From Saprospiraceae bacterium (GTDB taxonomy: Bacteria > Bacteroidota > Bacteroidia > Chitinophagales > Saprospiraceae): a DNA stretch of 42,006 nt. Position numbers and translations under genes: made by a program. The notes under the pieces were generated by a model. That model had not been told where the DNA came from, ran no database searches, and saw nothing but the letters and a program-made list of their open reading frames with translations. The stretch spans positions 1 to 42,006 of the forward strand of contig JABFRV010000045.1 in NCBI GenBank assembly GCA_013140975.1, read 5' to 3'. Shown in pieces: positions 1-11,049 of the stretch (within the stretch, counting starts at the first letter, position 1; every line of letters begins with the position of its first letter).

Positions 1-3000
1 ACAAAGCAGTGGGTAGAAAGTTAGCGGCAAGAGTATTGAAAAGATGGACTGAAGACTTCGTTGATGAGGACACTGGTGAATTGATTACTCTTGAAAGAAA
101 TGAAATCATTCTTGAAAGAGATACAATTCTTGATGAAGAAAATATTCAATTAATAATAAGCAATAAAGTTGAAACAGTTATTCTTCAAAAAGAAGACATA
201 GAAGAAGATTATTCTATTATTTATAATACGCTTCAAAAAGATCCTTCATCTTCAGAAGCAGAAGCGGTAACACATATCTACCGTCAATTGCGTGGTTCAG
301 ATCCACCGGATGAAGAAACGGCAAGAGGCATTATTGATAAATTATTTTTCTCTGATAAAAGATATAATCTTGGAGATGTTGGTAGATATAAGATTAATAA
401 TAAACTCGGCAAGGGAATTCCGGATACAACATTGGTATTAACGAAAGATGACATTATTGCGATCGTTACGTATCTCGTATCCTTAATAAACCAAAGAGCG
501 GAATTGGATGATATTGATCACCTTTCTAATCGTCGTGTAAGAACAGTAGGTGAGCAGTTGTATGCACAATTTGGTGTAGGACTTGCAAGAATGGCACGTA
601 CCATTCGTGAAAGAATGAACGTGCGTGATAATGAAGTCTTCACGCCAGTTGACTTGATTAATGCAAGAACTTTATCTTCTGTTATTAATTCATTTTTTGG
701 AACAAGTCAGCTATCTCAATTTCTTGATCAGACAAATCCTCTTTCAGAAATTACTCACAAAAGAAGAATCTCCGCTTTAGGGCCTGGTGGTTTATCTAGA
801 GAAAGAGCTGGATTTGAAGTTAGGGACGTTCACTACTCACATTACGGACGTCTTTGTACAATTGAAACTCCAGAAGGTCCAAACATTGGATTGATTTCTA
901 CTCTTTGCGTTCACGCAAAAGTGAATTCGATGGGATTTCTTGAAACTCCATATTGGATTGTTGAGAATGGAAAAGTAAGTATTAATAGTGGAATCAAATT
1001 CCTTTCTGCTGAAGATGAGGATTACGCAAAGATTGCGCAAGCAAACGTTGCTGTATCTAAAAAAGGAGATTTTGAATCTGATAAAATTAAAGGTAGAGAG
1101 CATGGTGAATTTCCATTGTTCGAACCTGGAGATTTGGATTATATGGACGTTGCTCCCAACCAGATAGTTGGAGTTTCAGCGTCATTGATTCCTTTCTTGG
1201 AAAATGATGATGCGAATCGTGCGTTGATGGGATCTAACATGCAACGTCAGGCAGTGCCATTAATCAGACCACAGGCTCCAATTGTGGGAACTGGTCTTGA
1301 AGGTAAAGTCGCACTTGACTCTAGAATGCTTATAAATGCGGAAGGAGAAGGTGTTGTAAAATTTGTTGATGCAAATAAGATTGTAATCGGTTATGATAGA
1401 TCTGCAGATGAGCAGTTGGTTTCATTTGAAGACAATATCAAAGAATATTCTTTGACAAAGTTTGCAAGAACCAATCAGGGAACTTGTATTAATCTTAAGC
1501 CGATTGTTAAAAAAGGTGATCGTGTTTCGAAAGGAACAATTCTCTGCGAAGGATACGCAACAGAGAATGGTGAATTAGCATTAGGTACTAATCTGCAGGT
1601 TGCATTTATGCCTTGGAAGGGTTATAACTTTGAAGATGCGATTGTAATTTCTGAAAGAGTTATTCAGGAAGATATTTTTACTTCTATTCACATTGAAAAT
1701 TTTGAATTGGAAGTAAGAGACACAAAGTTAGGAGAAGAAGAATTAACCAATGATATTCCTAACGTTAGTGAAGAAGCTACCAAGGATTTGGACGAAAACG
1801 GAATTATTCGTATCGGAGCCAATGTTGCGGAAGGAGATATACTTATTGGAAAGATTACTCCTAAAGGAGAAACTGATCCGACGCCGGAAGAAAAATTATT
1901 GCGTGCAATTTTTGGTGACAAAGCTGGAGATGTAAAAGATGCATCATTAAAAGTACCACCATCAATTGAAGGAGTTGTTATCGACAAACAATTGTATGCT
2001 CGTGCGAAAAAAGATAAATTCCAAAAAGTACAGGAAAAAGATCTTTTACAGAGACTTGAAGATAAGCATAATGTTGCTCTCAATGAATTGAAAACTATCT
2101 TAATTGATAAGTTATTGAAAATTTTAAAGGAGCAATCTTCTAATGGAGTTAAAAGTATTTACGGAGAAGATTTAATTCCAAAAGGAACAAAATATAGTAA
2201 TGCTGTTCTTAAGAAAGTTGATTTCTCTAAAGTAGATTATTTTAATTGGGTAAAAGATAATGAGAAGAATGAAATGATCGCTAAGCTTCTGCACAATTAT
2301 AATATTAAAGCCAACGAAGAAATTGGTAAGTATAAGAGAGAGAAATTTAATATTAGCATTGGAGATGAGTTGCCTTCAGGTGTTCTTAAACTTGCAAAAG
2401 TTTATATTGCAACTAAACGAAAACTTAAGGTTGGAGATAAATTAGCAGGTCGACATGGTAATAAAGGTATCGTATCCAGAATTGTGCGTGTTGAAGATAT
2501 GCCATTTATGGAAGACGGATCTCAGGTTGACATTGTATTGAATCCACTTGGTGTACCTTCAAGGATGAACCTTGGTCAGATATTCGAAACTGTATTGGGT
2601 TGGTCTGGAAAAAAATTGGGTATTAATTATGCAACTCCGATTTTTGATGGTGCAACAATTCATGATATTGAAAACCAAATTAAAATTGCTGAACTTCCTT
2701 CTCTTGGGCAGACTTACTTATATGACGGAGGTACAGGAGATAGATTCCATCAGCAAGCGACAGTAGGAGTTATCTATATGTTGAAGCTTTCACATATGGT
2801 TGATGATAAAATGCACGCCAGATCTATAGGTCCTTACTCTTTGATTACGCAACAGCCATTAGGAGGTAAAGCGCAATTCGGAGGTCAGAGATTTGGAGAG
2901 ATGGAGGTGTGGGCTTTGGAAGCATATGGAGCATCTAATATATTAAGAGAGTTATTAACTCTGAAGTCAGATGATATTATTGGTAGAGCCAAAGCATACG

Positions 3001-3110
3001 AAGCAATTGTAAAAGGTGAAAATCTTCCTGAGCCAAATATTCCTGAATCATTCAATGTATTGATACATGAATTGAGAGGATTGGTATTGGATGTGAAATT
3101 TGAAAAGTAA
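1..3110 (+). CDS. rpoB: RNA polymerase beta subunit, 5'-truncated by the window edge
   Basis: Catalytic beta subunit of RNA polymerase. The frame is open from the first bases (codons before position 9 read K-A), so the visible 1033+ residues are the C-terminal part and roughly 240 N-terminal residues lie upstream, judging from usual family length. The rifampicin-pocket segment is near fragment residues 231-263 ([20 protein letters not shown] then [11 protein letters not shown]); the Asp, His and Ser that most often mutate to resistance (E. coli D516, H526, S531) are the wild-type residues. The C-terminal part carries the strongly conserved GRHGNKG and [20 protein letters not shown] stretches. 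rpoC follows after 26 nt on the same strand, the usual rpoBC arrangement. Identification is secure. Confidence 0.98.
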   Translation, partial: KAVGRKLAARVLKRWTEDFVDEDTGELITLERNEIILERDTILDEENIQLIISNKVETVILQKEDIEEDYSIIYNTLQKDPSSSEAEAVTHIYRQLRGSDPPDEETARGIIDKLFFSDKRYNLGDVGRYKINNKLGKGIPDTTLVLTKDDIIAIVTYLVSLINQRAELDDIDHLSNRRVRTVGEQLYAQFGVGLARMARTIRERMNVRDNEVFTPVDLINARTLSSVINSFFGTSQLSQFLDQTNPLSEITHKRRISALGPGGLSRERAGFEVRDVHYSHYGRLCTIETPEGPNIGLISTLCVHAKVNSMGFLETPYWIVENGKVSINSGIKFLSAEDEDYAKIAQANVAVSKKGDFESDKIKGREHGEFPLFEPGDLDYMDVAPNQIVGVSASLIPFLENDDANRALMGSNMQRQAVPLIRPQAPIVGTGLEGKVALDSRMLINAEGEGVVKFVDANKIVIGYDRSADEQLVSFEDNIKEYSLTKFARTNQGTCINLKPIVKKGDRVSKGTILCEGYATENGELALGTNLQVAFMPWKGYNFEDAIVISERVIQEDIFTSIHIENFELEVRDTKLGEEELTNDIPNVSEEATKDLDENGIIRIGANVAEGDILIGKITPKGETDPTPEEKLLRAIFGDKAGDVKDASLKVPPSIEGVVIDKQLYARAKKDKFQKVQEKDLLQRLEDKHNVALNELKTILIDKLLKILKEQSSNGVKSIYGEDLIPKGTKYSNAVLKKVDFSKVDYFNWVKDNEKNEMIAKLLHNYNIKANEEIGKYKREKFNISIGDELPSGVLKLAKVYIATKRKLKVGDKLAGRHGNKGIVSRIVRVEDMPFMEDGSQVDIVLNPLGVPSRMNLGQIFETVLGWSGKKLGINYATPIFDGATIHDIENQIKIAELPSLGQTYLYDGGTGDRFHQQATVGVIYMLKLSHMVDDKMHARSIGPYSLITQQPLGGKAQFGGQRFGEMEVWALEAYGASNILRELLTLKSDDIIGRAKAYEAIVKGENLPEPNIPESFNVLIHELRGLVLDVKFEK

Positions 3111-3136
3111 GCAAATTAAAAATTGAACCAAGAGAC

Positions 3137-6100
3137 ATGTCATTAAAAAATAAAACATTTAAGCAAGATCAGGACTTTAATAAAATCACGATTAGTCTTT
3201 CATCTCCGGATGAAGTGTTGGAAAGATCATTTGGTGAGATTTTAAAACCTGAAACAATTAATTATCGTTCGTACAAACCAGAGAGAGACGGACTTTTTTG
3301 TGAGAGAATTTTTGGGCCTGTAAAGGATTATGAATGCTATTGTGGTAAGTACAAAAGAATTCGTTACAAAGGAATTATTTGTGATCGTTGCGGGGTAGAA
3401 GTAACAGAAAAGAAAGTACGACGCGAACGTATGGGACATATCAAATTGGTAGTTCCGGTTGTTCACATTTGGTTCTTTAAATCACTGCCTAATAAGATTG
3501 GTTATTTATTAGGTCTTTCATCTAAAAAATTGGAGACAATTATTTACTATGAAAGATTTGTAGTCATTAATCCTGGTATAGCAGAAGCGCAAGGTAGATC
3601 TGTATTAGACTTACTTACTGAAGAAGAATATTTTGAGGTATTGGAATCTCTTCCTAAAGAGAACCAAATGCTTGATGACAAAGATCCAAACAAGTTTGTT
3701 GCGAAGATGGGGGCGGAAGCTATTTTTGATCTTCTGCAAAGAATAAATCTTGACAACGTTTCTTTTGAATTAAGACATCAGGCATCGAATGAATCATCTC
3801 AACAAAGAAAATCAGAAGCATTAAAAAGACTTCGTGTTGTTGAAGCATTTCGTGAAGGTTTAAATAATAAAAACCATAAACCGGAATGGATGATCATTCA
3901 GTATCTTCCTGTAATTCCACCAGATCTTAGGCCATTGGTTCCATTGGATGGTGGTCGATTTGCAAGTTCAGACTTAAATGATTTATATAGAAGAGTAATT
4001 ATTAGAAATAATCGTCTTAAGAGATTATTGGAAATTAAAGCTCCTGAAGTAATTCTTCGAAATGAAAAAAGAATGCTTCAAGAAGCAGTTGATTCATTGT
4101 TTGACAACTCAAGAAAATCCAATGCTGTAAAAGCAGAAGGAGGTAGAGCATTAAAATCTTTAAGTGATATTCTAAAAGGAAAACAAGGACGATTCCGTCA
4201 GAACCTTTTAGGAAAACGTGTGGATTATTCCGGACGATCTGTAATTGTTGTTGGTCCAACATTAAAGCTTCACGAATGCGGAATTCCTAAAGCTATGGCT
4301 GCGGAATTATTTAAGCCTTTCATTATTCGTAAATTAATTGAAAGAGGAGTTGTTAAAACTGTAAAATCAGCGAAGAAGTTAGTTGACAGAAAAGAAAGTA
4401 TTGTATGGGATATTCTTGAAAATATATTGAAAGGACATCCTGTGATGCTCAACAGAGCTCCAACTCTACACAGACTTTCTATACAAGCATTCCAACCTAC
4501 ATTGGTTGAAGGTAAAGCGATTCAGTTGCATCCACTTGTGTGTGGTGCATTTAACGCTGACTTTGACGGTGACCAGATGGCTGTTCACGTTCCATTGAGT
4601 AATGCATCAATACTTGAAGCACAATTATTGATGTTGTCTCCGCATAACATGCTCAATCCACAGGATGGATCACCAGTAACCTTGCCTTCACAGGACATGG
4701 TACTAGGACTTTATTATTTGACAAAGGAAAGAATAACAGATAAGGAAGTAAAAATTAAAACTTTCTATGGTTCTGAAGAAGTTATTATCGCTCATAATGA
4801 AAAGAGATTAGAATTACATGACTCTATTCAATTATTAACTAGAGTTGAAAATGAAGATAAAACGCTTTCAAGGAAATTAGTAAAGACAACTGTTGGAAGA
4901 GTAATATTTAATGAAGCTGTTCCGGAGAGTGTTCCTTTCATCAATGAGTTGATGACGAAGAAAAATCTTAAGACAATCATTGGTGATATTATTCAAAGAA
5001 CAAATTTTGCTGTAACTGCAAGATTTTTGGATGAAATTAAAGAACTTGGATTTCATAACGCATTTAAAGCCGGTCTTTCTTTTAACTTAGGAGATTTAAT
5101 TACACCTTCGATTAAAGTTAAAACCCTAATTGATGCACAAGTTGAAGTTGACGAAATTTGGGATAGTTACAACAATGGATTGATTACAAACAATGAAAGA
5201 TATAATCAGATTATTGACAGATGGACATATGCTGACAATAGAATTACAGATAATCTAATGAAGGAATTAGCTCTTCATAAAGGAGGATTTAATTCTGTGT
5301 ATATGATGTTGCATTCAGGAGCTCGTGGTTCCAAGCAACAGATTAAGCAGCTTTGTGGATTAAGAGGATTGATGGCTAAGCCAAGAAAATCCGGAGATAC
5401 TGGATCTGCGATTATTGAGAATCCGATTCTTTCTAATTTCCAGGATGGCCTTTCAGTATTGGAATACTTTATATCTACTCACGGTGCTCGTAAAGGTCTT
5501 GCTGATACAGCCTTAAAGACTGCGGATGCGGGTTATCTTACAAGAAGGTTAGTTGACGTTTCTCAGGATGTTGTAATTTCTCAGGTTGACTGTAATACTC
5601 TTAGAGGTATTGATACTTCAGCTTTGATAGACAATGATAAAGTTATTGAAAATCTTTCTTCAAGAATTCAAGGAAGGTTTACACTTCACAATATTCTTGA
5701 TCCGAAAAATAATGAAGTAATTCTTAATGCTGGTGACTACATTGACGACCCACACGCTAATAAAATTGAAAAGTTAGGAGTTGAAATGGTTACGATTCGT
5801 TCTGTATTAACTTGCGAATCTGAGAAAGGTGTTTGCTCTAAATGTTATGGTAAAAATATGGCCACTGGTAGAATTGCAGAAAGTGGAGATGCTGTAGGAA
5901 TTATATCTGCTCAGAGTATTGGTGAGCCTGGTACACAGCTTACACTTCGTACATTCCACGTGGGTGGGGTTGCGGCAGTTTCTAAAGCAGAATCAGAATT
6001 AACTGCAAAAAATGACGGAATCGTTGAGTTTGATGGAATAAAAACTACTGAAACTGTAGAAGAAGGTACAAGACAATTAATTGTGTTGTCTCGTTCAGGT

Positions 6101-7393
6101 GAGATGAAAATTATGGATCCGGAGACAAAGAAAATGTTTACAAGTGCTCACGTACCATATGGATCAATCTTGAATGTAAAGGATGGACAAAAAGTGAATA
6201 AAGGCGATATGCTTTGTAATTGGGATCCATTTAACGCATTAATTATATCTGAATTTTCAGGAATAGTAAAGTTTGATTCTGTTGAAGAAGGTGTGACATT
6301 TAGAATGGAACGTGATGATCAAACCGGATATTCCGAAAAAATTATTATTGAATCTAAAAATAAAAAGAAACTTCCAGTAATTACAATTGTGAGTGCGTCT
6401 GGTGAAGAATTGAAAAATTATTCATTACCGGTGGGTGCATATATTACAATTGATGACAATAGTGAAATCTTTGCCGGTCAGAAGATTGGAAAGATTCCAC
6501 GTAACGTAAGTAAGGTATCAGATATTACAGGGGGTCTTCCACGTGTTACAGAATTATTTGAAGCTCGTAACCCTTCCAATCCTGCAACCGTTTCGGAAAT
6601 TGATGGAATCGTAATTTATGGTAAAATCAAAAGAGGTAATCGTGAAATCTTTGTTGAAGATGAAAGAACACAACAAAGACGTAAGTATCTGATTGGATTA
6701 TCAAAGCATATTCTTGTTCAGGAAGGTGACTTCGTAAGAGCAGGAACTCCATTGTCTGATGGAAATATTGCTCCACGTGATATTCTACAGATTAAAGGAT
6801 TGTTTGCAGTGCAATCGCATCTAGTAAATGGAGTTCAGGAAGTTTATCGTTCACAGGGTATCAATATCAATGACAAGCATATTGAAGTTATAGTAAGACA
6901 GATGATGCGTTGGGTTCAGATTGAAGATCCGGGTGATACTACTATGTTGGAAGGAGAGCCTGTTGATAAATTTACGTTTGCAATTGAAAACGATAGAATT
7001 TTTGACAAGAAAGTTGTTACCGAAAGTGGAGATTCTGAAAAATTAAAACAAGGACAGGTTATCTCAGTAAGACAATTAAGAGAAGAGAATTCTTATCTAA
7101 AGCGTAACGATAAAAAACTGATTGAAGTAAGAGATGCATTACCTGCAACTTCAAGTCCTTTATTGCTTGGAATTACCAGAGCTTCCTTAGGAACAAGTAG
7201 CTGGATATCTGCTGCTTCATTCCAGGAAACGACTAAGGTATTGAGTTCTGCAGCAATCGCAGCCAAGTCAGATGATCTTTCAGGATTGAAAGAGAATGTT
7301 ATTATTGGTAAGAGAATTCCTGCAGGAACGGGTCAAAGAAATTTCCAAAATTTATTGGTGAAACTAAACCCTGAAGCTTTAAGCGCTGAATAA
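3137..7393 (+). CDS. rpoC: RNA polymerase beta' subunit
   Basis: Largest subunit of RNA polymerase, 1418 residues, close to the E. coli length of 1407. The first zinc-binding cluster is C67, C69, C82, C85 in the N-terminal clamp. The catalytic Mg-binding loop NADFDGDQ starts at residue 473, with Asp 475, 477 and 479. The second zinc site includes C893, C900 and C903 plus an upstream Cys in the SQVDC segment. The protein ends in the usual C-terminal region that contacts omega. The gene starts 26 nt after rpoB and ends just before a strong terminator, so it is the last gene of the rpoBC transcript. I see nothing unusual, no intein and no frameshift. Confidence 0.98.
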   Translation: MSLKNKTFKQDQDFNKITISLSSPDEVLERSFGEILKPETINYRSYKPERDGLFCERIFGPVKDYECYCGKYKRIRYKGIICDRCGVEVTEKKVRRERMGHIKLVVPVVHIWFFKSLPNKIGYLLGLSSKKLETIIYYERFVVINPGIAEAQGRSVLDLLTEEEYFEVLESLPKENQMLDDKDPNKFVAKMGAEAIFDLLQRINLDNVSFELRHQASNESSQQRKSEALKRLRVVEAFREGLNNKNHKPEWMIIQYLPVIPPDLRPLVPLDGGRFASSDLNDLYRRVIIRNNRLKRLLEIKAPEVILRNEKRMLQEAVDSLFDNSRKSNAVKAEGGRALKSLSDILKGKQGRFRQNLLGKRVDYSGRSVIVVGPTLKLHECGIPKAMAAELFKPFIIRKLIERGVVKTVKSAKKLVDRKESIVWDILENILKGHPVMLNRAPTLHRLSIQAFQPTLVEGKAIQLHPLVCGAFNADFDGDQMAVHVPLSNASILEAQLLMLSPHNMLNPQDGSPVTLPSQDMVLGLYYLTKERITDKEVKIKTFYGSEEVIIAHNEKRLELHDSIQLLTRVENEDKTLSRKLVKTTVGRVIFNEAVPESVPFINELMTKKNLKTIIGDIIQRTNFAVTARFLDEIKELGFHNAFKAGLSFNLGDLITPSIKVKTLIDAQVEVDEIWDSYNNGLITNNERYNQIIDRWTYADNRITDNLMKELALHKGGFNSVYMMLHSGARGSKQQIKQLCGLRGLMAKPRKSGDTGSAIIENPILSNFQDGLSVLEYFISTHGARKGLADTALKTADAGYLTRRLVDVSQDVVISQVDCNTLRGIDTSALIDNDKVIENLSSRIQGRFTLHNILDPKNNEVILNAGDYIDDPHANKIEKLGVEMVTIRSVLTCESEKGVCSKCYGKNMATGRIAESGDAVGIISAQSIGEPGTQLTLRTFHVGGVAAVSKAESELTAKNDGIVEFDGIKTTETVEEGTRQLIVLSRSGEMKIMDPETKKMFTSAHVPYGSILNVKDGQKVNKGDMLCNWDPFNALIISEFSGIVKFDSVEEGVTFRMERDDQTGYSEKIIIESKNKKKLPVITIVSASGEELKNYSLPVGAYITIDDNSEIFAGQKIGKIPRNVSKVSDITGGLPRVTELFEARNPSNPATVSEIDGIVIYGKIKRGNREIFVEDERTQQRRKYLIGLSKHILVQEGDFVRAGTPLSDGNIAPRDILQIKGLFAVQSHLVNGVQEVYRSQGININDKHIEVIVRQMMRWVQIEDPGDTTMLEGEPVDKFTFAIENDRIFDKKVVTESGDSEKLKQGQVISVRQLREENSYLKRNDKKLIEVRDALPATSSPLLLGITRASLGTSSWISAASFQETTKVLSSAAIAAKSDDLSGLKENVIIGKRIPAGTGQRNFQNLLVKLNPEALSAE

Positions 7394-7419
7394 ACAGTAT
7401 ACAGAGTAAATAAAATCTT

Positions 7420-7450
7420 AGCCCGTAGAATTTTCTGCGGGCTTTTTTTT
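7420..7450 (+). terminator. Intrinsic terminator of rpoBC
   Basis: An inverted repeat, AGCCCGTAGA paired with TCTGCGGGCT (one G-T pair), with a loop of about four bases, is followed by eight T residues. It lies 26 nt after the rpoC stop, between convergent genes. The opposite strand lacks an equivalent T-run after the stem, so it should act mainly on the rpoBC transcript. Confidence 0.9.
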
Positions 7451-7458
7451 GCAATATT

Positions 7459-7926
7459 TTAATAAACCTCCGGATAGCAATTCACTTCAAAATTAACTGA
7501 ACGAGCAATGAAACAATACTCATGCGCTTTTTTGTGAAGACTCAAAGCAAGTTCTTTTTGAGATAGATCAGTTATTTTTATTTTTGGATTTAAAGTAACG
7601 GAAGAAAATTGACCCAAGCCATTTTTGTCGACAGGCATTGTTCCTGTTGCATAGTCAATGTATTCTTTAATAATAATTCCTGCATCTGCACAAAAGTGTA
7701 GGTACCATAACATGTGACAACTCGAAAGAGAAGAGATGAATAGTTCTTCAGGATTGTATTTCGATGGATCTCCTCTGAATTCTGGTGCCGAGGATCCTTC
7801 TACTTTTGTTATTTTATTGCTTGAGCTAATGATATGATCTCTTGAATAGGCTGTGTATTCCGATGTTCCTGTGCCAAGGTCTCCTTTCCATTCCACATCA
7901 ATTGAAAATTTATGTTCCTTATTCAT
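7459..7926 (-). CDS. OsmC/Ohr-family peroxiredoxin-like protein
   Basis: 155 residues, the usual length for the OsmC/Ohr family of thiol-dependent hydroperoxide-detoxifying proteins. Both family cysteines are present: C70 in the SSLSSC motif that opens the central helix, and C138 in HEYCFIARSVN. The segment NPEELFISSLSSCHMLW matches the family core. Its start codon directly abuts the stop of the upstream aminotransferase gene (no intervening base), so the two are co-transcribed and probably translationally coupled. It looks closer to the general OsmC-like group than to Ohr proper, but the sequence alone does not settle this. Substrate is unknown. Confidence 0.88.
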   Translation of the reverse strand: MNKEHKFSIDVEWKGDLGTGTSEYTAYSRDHIISSSNKITKVEGSSAPEFRGDPSKYNPEELFISSLSSCHMLWYLHFCADAGIIIKEYIDYATGTMPVDKNGLGQFSSVTLNPKIKITDLSQKELALSLHKKAHEYCFIARSVNFEVNCYPEVY

Positions 7927-9210
7927 TTAGATCAGGTTATCCATTCCTTTCTTGAGATTCGCTAGAATAGTATGAATATCATTTTTATCTAAAGTTCCAA
8001 CTGAGATTCTATACCAATCAGATTCCGGAGATGCTCCGAATGCATAGAAAGGGACTATTGCAATTTCGCAATCATTGAGAAGATAGGAAGTAACATCATG
8101 TTGAGTGGCTAATGTTTTTCCTTCTTTCGTTGTTTTATTCGTCCATGGAAATTGTGCTGTCAGATAAATTGCTGCTTGCGGTGGAATTATATCAATAGGG
8201 TAGGAATTCATCTTTAATGCTATGATGCCATTATAAAGCCCATTAAGTCTCATTTCAATTTCAGGCTTAATAAAATTCATATACTTGTTGACTGCATATT
8301 CATCCTTAAGAAATCTTGCAGTCGCTATTTGTTCTGCTTTAGGAGCCCAGGCACCAACATGTGAAAGAATGGCTCTCATTTTTGAAATTATAGAAGGAGG
8401 TCCAAAGCTCCAACCAACCCGAACTCCTGTACCAGCGTATGCTTTTGATAATCCATCTATGTAAATCACGTAATCTTTTAATTCAGGACAGACTTCTAAA
8501 GGATGATGATGTATAGTTTTACCAAAACAAAGTTGCCAGTACATCTGATCGTACATAATATAAAGAGGCTTTCTTATTCCTTTCCTTTTTTCATTCTCCT
8601 TTAAAACCAAATCACAAATGTCTTTTAGAACAGATTTTTCAAAAATTGTCCCTGTTGGATTCTGCGGACTGCATAAAGCGAGGAGACTGGCTTCCTGGAT
8701 GTGTTTTTCCAGATCTGAGGCAACGGGCATGAAGTTTGTTTCCGGAAAGGTCTCAATTTCGATTTTACGGGCTGATGTAAGGTGGCAGTAATGATTGTTA
8801 TTCCAGGATGGTAAAGCATATATCACAGCATCATCAGGATCGAGAATCGTTCTGAAGACAGCATAGATCAAGGGTCTAGATCCTCCGGATATAAGAATGT
8901 TCTCAGGATCGTATTCTAACGATAAATGCTTGGCTAAAAACTCAGATAATGCAGATCTTAATTCAGCTACCCCATGCGCAGGAGGATAATTAGTATGGCC
9001 TTCCTGATAGGCATTGATAATCTCTTCTTCTAATTCTTCAGGGATTGGGAAAAACCTTGGGTCAAAATCTCCAATTGTTAGATTGTATATGGTTTTTCCT
9101 TGTTTTTTCTTTTGGTTGATCTCATTGTTAAGGCGAATAATTTCTGAGGGAATCAGATTGGCGGCCATTTCTGAAACATCATACATCTTAAGTTCCGGAG
9201 TTTGGTTCAT
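7927..9210 (-). CDS. PLP-dependent aminotransferase, class I/II
   Basis: 427 residues, fold type I aminotransferase of the aspartate aminotransferase superfamily. Recognisable residues are N184 in NPTG, D221 and Y224 (D-x-x-Y) that contact the PLP ring, the Schiff-base lysine K256 in GLSKAYAGTGVRVGW, and R264. The substrate cannot be told from sequence. It is the first gene of a two-gene minus-strand unit with the OsmC-like gene, whose ATG begins at the next base. About 20 nt upstream of the start, the minus strand reads TTACTTTG (9238-9231), one mismatch from the Bacteroidota -7 box, a possible promoter. Confidence 0.92.
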   Translation of the reverse strand: MNQTPELKMYDVSEMAANLIPSEIIRLNNEINQKKKQGKTIYNLTIGDFDPRFFPIPEELEEEIINAYQEGHTNYPPAHGVAELRSALSEFLAKHLSLEYDPENILISGGSRPLIYAVFRTILDPDDAVIYALPSWNNNHYCHLTSARKIEIETFPETNFMPVASDLEKHIQEASLLALCSPQNPTGTIFEKSVLKDICDLVLKENEKRKGIRKPLYIMYDQMYWQLCFGKTIHHHPLEVCPELKDYVIYIDGLSKAYAGTGVRVGWSFGPPSIISKMRAILSHVGAWAPKAEQIATARFLKDEYAVNKYMNFIKPEIEMRLNGLYNGIIALKMNSYPIDIIPPQAAIYLTAQFPWTNKTTKEGKTLATQHDVTSYLLNDCEIAIVPFYAFGASPESDWYRISVGTLDKNDIHTILANLKKGMDNLI

Positions 9211-9384
9211 ACTTCGTCTGGTTGAAGCTGCAAAGTAATCAAATTATTTATAATATAATTGTTATGGTGTTACTAGAGTTTATATTTTTTTGACATAATT
9301 ATTGTATGATTTCTAAGTGTTCACCAAATGAATTTATTTTAAAAAGCGAGTAAAGTGATATGTTTGCAGCTCAATTATGAATTC

Positions 9385-10116
9385 ATGGAAAATTCTAAAA
9401 AGCAGATAAGTTTCCTTTCGGGGCCATTGTCTAGATGGAAAGAGTTTACTTATCTGCTGGATGTGTGTTTTGATATGTTTAATGGAATTAGAAGTCTGCA
9501 TTTTGTAGGTCCATGTGTGACTATATTTGGATCAGCAAGATTTAATAATGATCACAAATACTATAAAATCGCTGAAGAGATAGCAGCTGGTATAGCGCAA
9601 ATGGGTTTTACAATTATGACCGGTGGTGGCCCAGGAATTATGGAAGCTGCAAATAAAGGTGCTAAGTCAGTCAATGGTAAGTCGGTCGGTTGTAATATTA
9701 AGCTTCCGTTTGAGCAAAAACACAACCCTTACCTCGATAAATGGGTAACCTTGGATTATTTTTTTACCCGGAAGACTATATTGATTAAATATTCTTATGC
9801 CTTTGTAATTATGCCTGGAGGGTTTGGTACAATGGATGAGTTTTTTGAAGCTTTAACATTAGTTCAAACTAAAAAACTCAATAATTTTCCATTGATTCTT
9901 TTTGGAAAAGAATTTCATGAAGATTTATTGAAATTTATGGATGATTTAGTTACAGCAGGTACTATAAGTAAAGAAGATAAGGATCTTATTTATGTTACTG
10001 ATGATGTTCAGGAAGTAATAAATATTGTTAAGAACAATGGTGAGATAAAATCCCGATTAAAAGAGTATAATTCTCCTAAAGCGATTACTTGGTTATTCGA
10101 AAAGAAAATTGCATAA
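9385..10116 (+). CDS. LOG-family cytokinin riboside 5'-monophosphate phosphoribohydrolase-like protein
   Basis: Rossmann-fold protein of the LOG family (TIGR00730 type), whose characterised members release a free base from nucleoside 5'-monophosphates; in plants and some bacteria this activates cytokinins. The signature PGGFGTMDE lies at residues 144-152 of this 243-residue product, and the phosphate-binding GGGPGIMEAAN segment is near residues 80-90. A GTG at 9355 would add ten residues, but ATG 9385 gives an N-terminus (MENSKKQISFLSGP) that fits family members better. No clear Shine-Dalgarno is present. The next gene overlaps its 3' end by eight bases, so the two form a coupled pair. The in vivo substrate is not known. 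Confidence 0.88.
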   Translation: MENSKKQISFLSGPLSRWKEFTYLLDVCFDMFNGIRSLHFVGPCVTIFGSARFNNDHKYYKIAEEIAAGIAQMGFTIMTGGGPGIMEAANKGAKSVNGKSVGCNIKLPFEQKHNPYLDKWVTLDYFFTRKTILIKYSYAFVIMPGGFGTMDEFFEALTLVQTKKLNNFPLILFGKEFHEDLLKFMDDLVTAGTISKEDKDLIYVTDDVQEVINIVKNNGEIKSRLKEYNSPKAITWLFEKKIA

Positions 10117-11017
10117 TTTAATACATACTTTCTCACTTAATCTTCCATCTCAAATTCAATTTTTACATGAAGATAAGAGGGGGGTGGAAGTTTGGTGTAA
10201 AAGAGATGATCAGATTCATCCAATTATCTCGGGTAATAAATGGAGGAAGCTCATAGGATTTGTAAAAGAGTTTTATAAAAGCAATTACAATTCAATAGTT
10301 AGCGTAGGGTCTGCTCATTCTAATTATATCCATTCAATTGCATATTTGTGTAGCAAACTTTCGATTCCGTTAAAATTATATATTTATGGGCATCATAATA
10401 AAGAGTTGACCATTGTATTGACAGATTTAAACAATTGGAAAATTGAATGGGAGCAGATTGAACGAATTAAAGTTCAGGAATTGCTAAATAAATATAATTA
10501 TAAGAGCGATATATTCTTCATTCCTGAAGGTGGCAATTCAGAATGTGCTAATGATGGCTTAATAGAATTAATGAATGAATTGCACTCAGATTCGAAAGAT
10601 AATTTACTTTTAATTGCCAGCGGAACCGGGGCAACCGTTAAACATATCCTTCATAATAGCTTTCATTTGGATGTCATGACTTTAAGTCCTGTTGCTTCTA
10701 TGAGAGACCAGTTAAAATTACCTAGGTTGCATTTATTAGGCGATGCATTGACATTGCCTTTTGCAGCTTACTCAGATGAGTTGATGAAATTTATTCATGA
10801 ATTTTATCAACAACATGGAATTCTGTTAGATCCGATTTATACTTCTCGTATGATGTATTCATTTTATAAGTCAGAAATAAAATTAGAAAAATATAGAAAG
10901 GTAACCTTTATTCATTCCGGCGGACTACAGGGGTGGAGGAGTTTTGTTAAAAGATTTCCGAATTGTCTTGATGTTGTTGGAGAGATACTAATTGCGAATA
11001 ATGTAATTACGTGTTAA
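10109..11017 (+). CDS. ACC deaminase / D-cysteine desulfhydrase-like PLP enzyme
   Basis: 302 residues, fold type II PLP enzyme of the 1-aminocyclopropane-1-carboxylate deaminase/D-cysteine desulfhydrase family. The N-terminus has the family pattern (W-x-KRDD, then GNKWRKL); K44 is the expected Schiff-base lysine. GSAHSN (instead of the usual GG-x-Q-SN) and the SGTGAT phosphate-binding loop follow. The start is a TTG inside the last codons of the LOG gene (8-nt overlap); no in-frame ATG lies nearby, and the conserved N-terminal part begins right after it, so TTG is the likely start. The residues that separate ACC deaminase from D-cysteine desulfhydrase cannot be assigned by eye, so the substrate is open. 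Confidence 0.82.
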   Translation: MHNLIHTFSLNLPSQIQFLHEDKRGVEVWCKRDDQIHPIISGNKWRKLIGFVKEFYKSNYNSIVSVGSAHSNYIHSIAYLCSKLSIPLKLYIYGHHNKELTIVLTDLNNWKIEWEQIERIKVQELLNKYNYKSDIFFIPEGGNSECANDGLIELMNELHSDSKDNLLLIASGTGATVKHILHNSFHLDVMTLSPVASMRDQLKLPRLHLLGDALTLPFAAYSDELMKFIHEFYQQHGILLDPIYTSRMMYSFYKSEIKLEKYRKVTFIHSGGLQGWRSFVKRFPNCLDVVGEILIANNVITC

Positions 11018-11049
11018 TTTAAGATATAAAGTAATTGAAGTAAATCTGC

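Noticed and set aside
1688-2083. 131-residue antisense frame in rpoB
   Set aside because: Ser/Phe/Leu-rich shadow of a strongly conserved gene, with no start context.
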